Origin: an uncultured Leptospiraceae bacterium
GTDB taxonomy: Bacteria > Spirochaetota > Leptospiria > Leptospirales > Leptospiraceae
Direction of reading: 5' to 3'
DNA length: 11,851 bases
NCBI GenBank assembly: GCA_937924465.1
Contig: CALDSP010000328.1
Location: 1-11,851, forward strand
The translations under genes were made by a program, and so were the position numbers. The stretch's first letter is position 1. Each line of letters begins with the position of its first letter. Below the pieces are notes generated by a model, which had not been told where the DNA came from, ran no database searches, and saw only the letters and a program-made list of their open reading frames with translations. Below are positions 6,169-11,851 of the stretch, in pieces.

Positions 6169-7040
6169 CAAAAGGATTTTTTCTGCCTCTTGCAGAGAGG
6201 TCACTTCCTAGTAAACATCCTTTAAATAAAGCAATTTACCATCTTACTGATGCCCAAATGGGAATAAATGGTCTTCCTCAAAGTGCTACAGGACAAACTG
6301 CCTTATGGACTGGAATTAACGCTCCCTCTATTTTAGGACGTCACGTGAGTGGATATCCTTCTTATACTTTAAAAAAAATTATTTCTAAGTTTTCTGTCAT
6401 TAAGATTTTAGAAGAAAATCATAAAAGAGGAAGTTTTTTAAATTGTTATAGTCCACCCTTCTTTGAAAATTTAAACAAGAATAAAAGACATTTATCTGCA
6501 TCTACTTTAGTTCAAATGGCGTCTAACGTCCCGTTAAAAACTTTTGAAGACTTAGCAAATAAAAGAGGGATTTTTATGGATATTACCCATTTTTTTTTAA
6601 AGCAGTTTGCAAAAGATTTTTTGCCTTCTAATCATGAACTTATGCAAGAAAGAAATCCTTATGAGATGGGTCGGCTTGCTGTGCAACTAGCAAGAGAAAA
6701 TGATCTTACGTTATACGAGTACTTTTTAACAGATAAGATTGGGCATTCTATGGATTGGAATCTTGCTGAGAGAATAATACTTGACGTTGAAGCTTTCATA
6801 GATGGAATTCTATCGGAAATGGATGAAACAAAAGAACAATTAATTATTAGTTCTGATCATGGAAATTTAGAAGATTTATCCACTGACGTGCATACTTTCA
6901 ATTTAGTTCCTACTGTATTATATGGCAAATATTCTAAAGATTTAGAAAAACAAATTCATTCTCTTTGCGATATTGTCCCTGCTATTTATAAAATTCTTGG
7001 GATTGAAGTAAATTTAGAATTTCAAAAAGAGTTGAATTAG
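6093..7040 (+). CDS. Short iPGM/alkaline-phosphatase-superfamily metalloenzyme
   Basis: A member of the superfamily that includes cofactor-independent phosphoglycerate mutase, phosphopentomutase and alkaline phosphatase; its substrate is unknown. The full two-metal site can be read: D8 (FLDGIG), a candidate nucleophile T66 in SATGQTALWTG, D214 and H218 (DKIGHSMD), D255 and H256 (SSDHGN), and H267 (VHTFNLVP). The spacing D214/H218/D255/H256 equals that of bacterial iPGM D403/H407/D444/H445. At 315 residues it is far shorter than iPGM (~510), because a ~140-residue stretch replaces the large transferase cap. A phosphatase or small-molecule phosphomutase is plausible; mutase activity on phosphoglycerate is not supported. 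It starts 9 bp after the receiver-STAS gene without a clear Shine-Dalgarno site. The start is fixed by D8. A terminator-like hairpin lies inside its 5' part. Confidence 0.88.
   Translation: MLLYIFLDGIGFGKNDPSINPFARYAKGFFLPLAERSLPSKHPLNKAIYHLTDAQMGINGLPQSATGQTALWTGINAPSILGRHVSGYPSYTLKKIISKFSVIKILEENHKRGSFLNCYSPPFFENLNKNKRHLSASTLVQMASNVPLKTFEDLANKRGIFMDITHFFLKQFAKDFLPSNHELMQERNPYEMGRLAVQLARENDLTLYEYFLTDKIGHSMDWNLAERIILDVEAFIDGILSEMDETKEQLIISSDHGNLEDLSTDVHTFNLVPTVLYGKYSKDLEKQIHSLCDIVPAIYKILGIEVNLEFQKELN
6149..6182 (+). terminator. Intragenic intrinsic-terminator-like hairpin
   Basis: A perfect 12-bp stem, AAATCCTTTTGC (6149-6160) and GCAAAAGGATTT (6168-6179), around a 7-base loop ACGTTAC. The sequence continues as T, so the run of Ts covers 6177-6182. 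It lies about 56 bases inside the metalloenzyme gene (codons 19-30). Whether it terminates, attenuates or is only a coding coincidence cannot be told from sequence. Translating ribosomes would suppress it. Confidence 0.45.
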
Positions 7041-7091
7041 AAAGAATTTAAAAACGATTGCCTTTCTTTGCTTTTCTAAAATTTTGGTGGT

Positions 7092-7376
7092 GTGGACGCT
7101 AAAACATTACAAGAAATTGCTTATTTATCTAGGCTTATAATTCATGAATCTGAAATGGATTCTATGCTTTCTGATTTTAATAAAATCATGGAATATGTAG
7201 AACATGTAAAAGAAATAAATGTAAGCCATATTCAAGAAATGGATTTATATCCCTATCATGAAAATTTTACTCGGGAAGATCAAATAGGAGAATCCCTTAG
7301 TCGTGACGAAATAGCTAAACTCGCTCCTAAATTTGAAAATGGGTATATAGTTGTACCTAAGGTAATTGAAACATGA
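7092..7376 (+). CDS. gatC: Aspartyl/glutamyl-tRNA(Asn/Gln) amidotransferase subunit C
   Basis: The small subunit that wraps around GatA and holds it to GatB in the GatCAB complex, which converts Glu-tRNA(Gln) and/or Asp-tRNA(Asn) to the amidated forms. The 94-residue product has family length and pattern: IAYLSRLIIHESE near the N-terminus, MLSDFNKIMEYVEHVKEINV in the helix, REDQIGESLSRDEIAKLAPKFENGYIVVPKV at the C-terminus (in two conserved blocks). The start is a GTG; an in-frame stop lies at 7077-7079 and the next Met (residue 22) would remove the conserved first helix. The only Shine-Dalgarno-like sequence, GGTGGT (7086-7091), abuts the start with no spacer, so initiation may be weak. The stop overlaps the gatA start by four bases (ATGA). 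gatB is not in the window. Confidence 0.95.
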   Translation: MDAKTLQEIAYLSRLIIHESEMDSMLSDFNKIMEYVEHVKEINVSHIQEMDLYPYHENFTREDQIGESLSRDEIAKLAPKFENGYIVVPKVIET

Positions 7377-8821
7377 TCTTTGAAAAATATAAATCAATAA
7401 AAAATTTATTAAATAACAAACAAATTTCTGCTACAGAAATCTCTAAAGCTTACTTACAAAGAATTAAAGAAGTAGACTCTAAGATCCAAGCTTTCTTGTT
7501 TTTGAATGAAGAATTTATTTTACAACAAGCAAATGAGTCTGACAAAAGAAGAGCCAATGGAACTTTACTTTCCGAATGGGATGGAATTCCTATAGGCATT
7601 AAAGACAATATTTGTATAAAAGGAATTCGTACAAGTTGCGCCTCTAAAATTCTAGAAAACTATGTTTCACCTTATAATGCTACTGTAATCCAAAAACTCT
7701 TAGAAAAAGGTTTTGTGCTTTTTCCAGGTTTAAACATGGATGAATTTGCTATGGGTTCTTCCACCGAAAATTCAGCTTTTCAAATTACAAAAAATCCATT
7801 CAATTTAGAAAGAATTCCTGGAGGTTCTAGTGGAGGCTCGGCTGCTGCTTTAGCTTCTTCCATGCTTCCACTTGCTTTGGGCTCGGATACTGGGGGTTCC
7901 ATTCGTCAACCTGCTTCTTTGTGTGGAGTGTATGGACTTAAGCCTACTTATGGAAGTGTATCTCGTTATGGACTTGTGGCTTATGCTTCTAGCTTAGATC
8001 AGATTGGTCCTATGGCAAATGATATTTATGGAATTATAGATGTACTTGAGATAATTCGCGGTAGAGATGAAAATGATTCTACTTCTCTTAGCACTCAACG
8101 TCTAGAAATACCCCAAGATATTGATTTAAAAAATTTAAAAATAGGAATCATGAAAGGAGAAGGGGCGGATTGGGAGCCAGATGTCAATGCTCGGTTTTAT
8201 AAAATTGTTGATGAATTGAAATCTTATGGTGCCACAATCCTTGAATTAGATTTTTCTCTTTTTAAATATTCTATTCCTGTTTATTATATCATTGCAACTG
8301 CAGAATGTTCTTCTAATTTATCTCGTTTTGATGGAATTCGTTATGGACTCAGAGTTGACACTACTGGTAAACTAGAAGATTTGTATGTTGAATCTCGTTC
8401 TCAAGGTTTTGGAAAAGAAGTAAAACGAAGAATTCTTTTAGGTACTTTTTCCCTTTCTTCTGGTTATTACGATGCTTTTTATGGAAAAGCTCAAAAAGCT
8501 CGTGCAGCAATTCGAAAGAAATATGAAGAATTTTTTCAAATTGTAGACTTTATTTTACAACCTACTTCCCCAACTACTGCGTTTAAAATAGGAGAGAAAA
8601 CTCAAGATCCGGTACAAATGTATAAAGCCGATATTATGAACTCTAGCGTAAATTTAGCTGGACTTCCCGCTATTAGCATTCCAGCCGGATGTGATTCCAA
8701 AGGACTTCCTATTGGCTTACAAATTACAGCAAAGGCATTTGAGGAAGGTAAGTTACTCAAGTTTTCACAGACGTTGGGTGAATGGGATTTTATGAAAATT
8801 GAATTTCCTAAAACAATATGA
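7373..8821 (+). CDS. gatA: Aspartyl/glutamyl-tRNA(Asn/Gln) amidotransferase subunit A (glutaminase)
   Basis: The amidase-signature subunit of GatCAB; it hydrolyses glutamine and sends ammonia to GatB for tRNA-dependent amidation. The Ser-cisSer-Lys triad is intact: K77 (GIPIGIKDN), S152 (PGGSSGGSAAAL) and S176 (GSDTGGSIRQPAS), each two residues before its S. aureus GatA counterpart (K79, S154, S178). The core GVYGLKPTYGSVSRYGLVAY (185-204) and the C-terminal NLAGLPAISIPAG block are present. Length (482) is normal. It is translationally coupled to gatC upstream and hisF downstream by ATGA overlaps, so the three are made from one message. Confidence 0.98.
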   Translation: MIFEKYKSIKNLLNNKQISATEISKAYLQRIKEVDSKIQAFLFLNEEFILQQANESDKRRANGTLLSEWDGIPIGIKDNICIKGIRTSCASKILENYVSPYNATVIQKLLEKGFVLFPGLNMDEFAMGSSTENSAFQITKNPFNLERIPGGSSGGSAAALASSMLPLALGSDTGGSIRQPASLCGVYGLKPTYGSVSRYGLVAYASSLDQIGPMANDIYGIIDVLEIIRGRDENDSTSLSTQRLEIPQDIDLKNLKIGIMKGEGADWEPDVNARFYKIVDELKSYGATILELDFSLFKYSIPVYYIIATAECSSNLSRFDGIRYGLRVDTTGKLEDLYVESRSQGFGKEVKRRILLGTFSLSSGYYDAFYGKAQKARAAIRKKYEEFFQIVDFILQPTSPTTAFKIGEKTQDPVQMYKADIMNSSVNLAGLPAISIPAGCDSKGLPIGLQITAKAFEEGKLLKFSQTLGEWDFMKIEFPKTI

Positions 8822-9585
8822 ATGAACTCACCAAAAGAGTAATTCCTTGTTTAGACATAAAAGATGGACGCGTTGTAAAGGGAGTACAATTTGTAAATTT
8901 ACGAGATGCAGGAGATCCAGTAGAATGTGCTAAAATCTACGAAGAAAATTTTGCCGATGAACTTTGCTTTTTGGATATAACAGCATCAAGTGATAAGAGA
9001 GAAATTTTATTTCACTTGGTGGAGGACGTTGCGCAACAGATTTTTATTCCCTTTACAGTTGGTGGAGGAATTCGTTCCGTTGAAGATGTAAGAGAAGTTT
9101 TGATTCGTGGTGCAGATAAGGTTTCCATAAATACAGCTGCTTTTCAAAATCCTAAACTACTCAAAGAAGCTAGTGAGATTTTTGGTTCGCAGTGTATTGT
9201 GTGTGCAATTGATGCTAAGTTTAATAAAGAAAGAAATCGTTATGAAGTGTATTTGCATGGTGGCAGAACAGAAACGGGTAGAGATGCTGTAGAATGGGCA
9301 GAGGAAGCAACGGAAATGGGAGCGGGGGAAATTCTCCTTACTTCTATGGATAGGGATGGAACAAAAGAAGGCTATGATATTTCTTTACTTCAACAAGTTA
9401 CTTCTAAGCTAGAAATCCCGGTGATTGCAAGTGGTGGGGCAGGAAATGCAGAACATTTAGTAGAGGCAATCTTACGAGGAGGTGCAGATGCTGTTCTTGC
9501 TGCAAGTATTTTTCATTTTTCTGAACATAGTATTTTAGATGTAAAACAAAGTATGAAAGAAATGGGAATCTTAGTAAGATTATAA
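8818..9585 (+). CDS. hisF: Imidazole glycerol phosphate synthase, cyclase subunit
   Basis: A (beta/alpha)8-barrel that uses ammonia delivered by the glutaminase HisH to turn PRFAR into imidazole glycerol phosphate and AICAR, linking histidine and purine synthesis. The two catalytic aspartates are D13 (PCLDIKDGRVVKG) and D132 (CAIDAK), two residues after T. maritima D11 and D130. The phosphate-binding signatures VGGGIRS (81-87), ASGGAGN and AVLAASIFHF are intact. At 255 residues it is full length. Its start overlaps the gatA stop as ATGA, unusual company for hisF; no other his gene is in the window, so HisH must be encoded elsewhere. It is the last gene of the plus-strand run and converges on the 145-residue protein gene. 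Confidence 0.98.
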   Translation: MNELTKRVIPCLDIKDGRVVKGVQFVNLRDAGDPVECAKIYEENFADELCFLDITASSDKREILFHLVEDVAQQIFIPFTVGGGIRSVEDVREVLIRGADKVSINTAAFQNPKLLKEASEIFGSQCIVCAIDAKFNKERNRYEVYLHGGRTETGRDAVEWAEEATEMGAGEILLTSMDRDGTKEGYDISLLQQVTSKLEIPVIASGGAGNAEHLVEAILRGGADAVLAASIFHFSEHSILDVKQSMKEMGILVRL

Positions 9586-9590
9586 TTTTA
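9567..9590 (+). terminator. Weak candidate terminator at the end of hisF
   Basis: A 6-bp AT-rich stem, AATCTT (9567-9572) and AAGATT (9576-9581), with a 3-base loop spans the last codons of hisF and is followed by AT-rich sequence with a T4 at 9586-9589. The gap to the convergent stop is only 36 bp (9586-9621), so termination must occur close by, but this stem is weak. Confidence 0.25.
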
Positions 9591-9621
9591 AATACTTTTT
9601 ACATTAGGTGAAAGTGGTATT

Positions 9622-10059
9622 TTAATCTAAGTTTAAAAACTTTATAGAAGAAATCATTTGTGTGAGAATTTCTGAAAGCTCTTTGTCGGGAATCTCATCA
9701 CTGTTGTACGTGCAAACAAGAAGTTTGTTCCCATTAGAAAGCATATAAACAAGCCAAAATCTACCTTCAGAAATAAATTCACAAGCCTGGACTTTTGTAC
9801 CTTCTACTTTTTCAAAATTTGCAATTTTTTTTGGATCATAAGTAATTTTGTGAAGTTTTAGAAAACGGCGCATTTCTTCTGTTAAGTTGTATTCTCCTTG
9901 TATATTTCGAAAGGCAGAAATGAGAAAAGCTCCAACACCATTTGGATCAAAAAAAGCAGGTACGCCCTCTACTACTTCCATTTCCCAATAGTCGGGATAC
10001 TGAAAAACATACCACTTTTCAGGAGAGATATAAGCCTGAAACTCTAATTTCAAACTCAT
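9622..10059 (-). CDS. Small hypothetical protein, possibly Mog1/PsbP-like fold
   Basis: 145 residues with no signal peptide or membrane segment; no family recognised with confidence. The N-terminal half has aromatic-rich strands (EKWYVFQYPDYWEMEV), then PAFFDPNGVGAFLISAF, a pattern seen in small PsbP/Mog1-like or DUF1795-like domains: a 'YP..W' motif, a strand ending at 'DPNG.GA', then a long helix (LTEEMRRFLKLH). Later strands (ACEFISEGRFWLVYMLS, NKLLVCTYN) and a terminal helix (DKELSEILTQMISSIKFL) complete an alpha/beta layout. The fold suggestion is inference by pattern only. It starts 13 bp after the LamG-module gene stop and is probably co-transcribed with it. No strong ribosome site is visible. 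Confidence 0.75.
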   Translation of the reverse strand: MSLKLEFQAYISPEKWYVFQYPDYWEMEVVEGVPAFFDPNGVGAFLISAFRNIQGEYNLTEEMRRFLKLHKITYDPKKIANFEKVEGTKVQACEFISEGRFWLVYMLSNGNKLLVCTYNSDEIPDKELSEILTQMISSIKFLNLD

Positions 10060-10072
10060 AAATCCAATCTTT

Positions 10073-11851
10073 TTAAGGACAAGAATGATTCAAGACAATT
10101 TGATTTTTTTGTGCCAGAAAACATTCCATAATTTCTCTATCAGAAAAACCAGAATAATTAGGATTGGAAGAGCTTAGATCTCCATCCCATAAATACAGTT
10201 CTCCAATTTTTCCTACAAAATTTTTATCTGTTGTATGATTATTTCCAAGTGTCAGTGTGGGAGAACCAGTGAGCAAAGAAAGAGAAATTCCTGTGTTTAA
10301 GTGTCCGCCATTAGTGTATGATTTTGTTTGAGTTGTGTTTTGTTGTTTTGTAACAATGAAGCCATAGTCAACCAAGTTAGTTGGTGTTATGGCTCCACAA
10401 ACTGCAGTGCAAATTTTGATTTTATAATTAGGGTTTCCCGTTGTGCGAATTTGTACTTCATCTGAAAGAGTTTTTAGAGATAAGATGACTCTCTCTGTTG
10501 GATCTGAACTTCCTAGCCTTTGCACAGAAAAGACAGTGTAGTTGTTTGTGTTGAAAGTCACACTGTTTTTTTGTAAATTTCCATTTGTGGTTTCAAAAGA
10601 GATTCCTCCTAGGTTACCAAATTGATTTGTGTAATATTTAACTGTTCCAGTTGGAATCAAATTGTAATTGTTTCCACTTAGGTCTTTTATACCAGGAACG
10701 GAATCTCCATTTGATAAATTGCTAATTCTTTCTGATCTATAAGCCGCTTTTAAACTACTACTTGCCACGGTAGAGTTCCAAGTAGAAACTTGCATATAAT
10801 GATAGCCACTTAGGGCACGAATTTCTTCACCTGTCAAAACACGATTATAAATTACAACTTCATCAATTTGACCGTCAAAATACCGATCTGCACTTGTAGA
10901 GCGTCCTATGTTCAAAACTGTAGGAGAAATATTCCAAGAACCTGTGCTAGCATTTTTAACTACTTTCCCATTTTGATAGAGAGTAGTGTTTCCGTTGTCA
11001 AATACCGAGCATACATGATTCCAAGTAAAGGGTGGAAGGATTGCTGTAGCATTCCAGTCATCTAAAGTTCTTCCTCCTTTCATAAGTCCACTTAAATCAA
11101 AGTCTTTTCCACCAATATAAACTTGTTGAAAAGAAGTTCCATAGGAAACTGCAAACCTAACTCCTGCAGTATTGTTTGCTCTTATCCAAGCACATACTGT
11201 GTTTTTCCCTGAGTCACTGCTAAAAGGAAGAGGAGTGGACGTTACGTGAAAATATTGAGTACTTCCATTAAAATTATAAGAGCTATTATTATTTCCAAAT
11301 CTATCTAGAGACAGGGATGGTCCCCCTGAATTTGTTAAATGATTTCCATAACCACTTACATCTTGAGAGTCTCCGTTGAAATCATAGCGAGCTACAAGAC
11401 CTATTAGAATTTGAGAGGCCAGACCTTGAATGGTAGTATCCTCTAAGGCATGGTTAGAAATGAGTACCTCATCAATTTTTCCAGAGAAATAATTTGCTAT
11501 GTTGCTTTGACTTCCTATCACCAATTTATCACTATTAGTAGCTTGGGTTTGAAAGGTGATGCTACCTAAATCTGTTGAAGTGTATCTACCATTGACATAA
11601 ATTTTTACAGTACTTCCATCATAGCGTCCGCAAACATGGGTCCAAGTATAAAGAGAGAGTTTATAAGCCGCTTTACGTAAATTAGACGCTGTGGCTCCAT
11701 TTTTACTTAAGGCTAGGTAGTGAGATCCTGATTCTTCATAGTAAATAAGCTCTGATCCTTTGTCAGAAGAGGGGTCACCGTAGCTTATAATTGTAAAGAT
11801 CCCACCGCTAGTTGGTTGTTTGTCAATATTAACCCAAGCACACAACGTCCT
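10073..11851 (-). CDS. LamG/concanavalin-like lectin repeat protein, 5' end outside the window
   Basis: The reading frame stays open to the window edge (592 codons seen), so the start, any signal peptide and any earlier domains are missing. The first codons read R-T-L-C-A-W-V, already inside a LamG module, so the TTG at 11845 is not a real start. Module 1 covers the edge to about 11410 (CAWVN ... WTHVCGRYDG ... LVIGSQ ... FSGKIDEVLISNHAL). Module 2 covers about 11398-10804 (LVARYDFNGDSQDVSGYGNH ... CAWIR ... WNHVCSVFDN ... LNIGRS ... FDGQIDEVVIYNRVL). A third, more divergent module covers about 10790-10105 (FSVQRLG ... LTLGNN ... FVGKIGELYLWDGDL). Modules 1 and 2 each carry a Cys pair (CAW...HVC) likely to form a disulfide, fitting an exported protein. 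Ligand unknown; such modules bind carbohydrates or proteins at cell surfaces. Confidence 0.88.
   Translation of the reverse strand, partial: RTLCAWVNIDKQPTSGGIFTIISYGDPSSDKGSELIYYEESGSHYLALSKNGATASNLRKAAYKLSLYTWTHVCGRYDGSTVKIYVNGRYTSTDLGSITFQTQATNSDKLVIGSQSNIANYFSGKIDEVLISNHALEDTTIQGLASQILIGLVARYDFNGDSQDVSGYGNHLTNSGGPSLSLDRFGNNNSSYNFNGSTQYFHVTSTPLPFSSDSGKNTVCAWIRANNTAGVRFAVSYGTSFQQVYIGGKDFDLSGLMKGGRTLDDWNATAILPPFTWNHVCSVFDNGNTTLYQNGKVVKNASTGSWNISPTVLNIGRSTSADRYFDGQIDEVVIYNRVLTGEEIRALSGYHYMQVSTWNSTVASSSLKAAYRSERISNLSNGDSVPGIKDLSGNNYNLIPTGTVKYYTNQFGNLGGISFETTNGNLQKNSVTFNTNNYTVFSVQRLGSSDPTERVILSLKTLSDEVQIRTTGNPNYKIKICTAVCGAITPTNLVDYGFIVTKQQNTTQTKSYTNGGHLNTGISLSLLTGSPTLTLGNNHTTDKNFVGKIGELYLWDGDLSSSNPNYSGFSDREIMECFLAQKNQIVLNHSCP

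Noticed and set aside
7041..7091. Separate promoter for gatC in the 51-bp gap
   Set aside because: TAAAAT at 7077-7082 could be a -10, but no -35-like hexamer lies at 16-18 bases from it; TTGCCT at 7058-7063 is only 13 bases away.
9629..9642. AAGTTT/AAACTT inverted repeat at the 3' end of the small hypothetical gene as a terminator
   Set aside because: It is short, made almost only of A-T pairs with a two-base loop, and lies in coding sequence; unlikely to form a stable terminator.
10868..11065. Plus-strand 65-residue reading frame inside the LamG gene
   Set aside because: It is a shadow of the repeat-rich coding sequence on the other strand, with no initiation signal or protein-like pattern.
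11843..11845. TTG at 11845 as the start of the LamG protein
   Set aside because: The frame is open to the window edge and the codons before it continue a LamG strand (R-T-L-C-A-W), so the gene is simply truncated by the window.

Overview
The window is an AT-rich chromosomal stretch of a bacterium with eleven protein-coding genes, ten of them complete. It contains no RNA genes, insertion sequences, CRISPR arrays or phage genes that I can see. The gene mix points to a spirochaete of the Leptospira group or a relative: GTP-type PEP carboxykinase, an exported Fn3/TPR protein, an NlpC/P60 protein, a stand-alone receiver-STAS protein, a short iPGM-like metalloenzyme and a large LamG-module protein. 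This placement is an inference from gene content and base composition, because no rRNA or other decisive marker is present.

Layout. (1) 22-1866, plus strand: pckG, ending in a hairpin at 1880-1904 that can serve both converging transcripts. (2) 4601-1947, minus strand: a two-gene unit with the exported Fn3/TPR protein first and the tRNA t6A enzyme TsaC/Sua5 second, 24 bp apart. (3) 4602-4734: a compact divergent promoter region in which the two best promoter candidates share one -35 box. (4) 4735-9585, plus strand: a tight run of six genes: NlpC/P60 hydrolase, degenerate receiver-STAS protein, short alkaline-phosphatase-superfamily metalloenzyme, gatC, gatA, hisF. Gaps are 5, 9 and 51 bp, followed by two 4-base ATGA overlaps (gatC/gatA and gatA/hisF). 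(5) 11851-9622, minus strand: the 3' part of a LamG-module protein gene that runs off the window edge, followed 13 bp later by a small hypothetical protein gene. This pair converges on hisF.

How the genes fit together. Most are housekeeping: gluconeogenesis (pckG), tRNA modification (tsaC), tRNA-dependent amidation (gatCA; gatB is not in the window) and histidine/purine-linked synthesis (hisF; hisH is not in the window). The less ordinary parts are a regulator that has lost the phosphorylation residues in both its receiver and STAS domains, a metalloenzyme with a complete iPGM-type metal site but only a short insert in place of the usual transferase cap, and a near-perfect intrinsic-terminator-shaped hairpin inside the first part of that metalloenzyme gene. 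I found no convincing new multi-gene system. The most distinctive observations are the degenerate regulator and the intragenic hairpin directly downstream of it.
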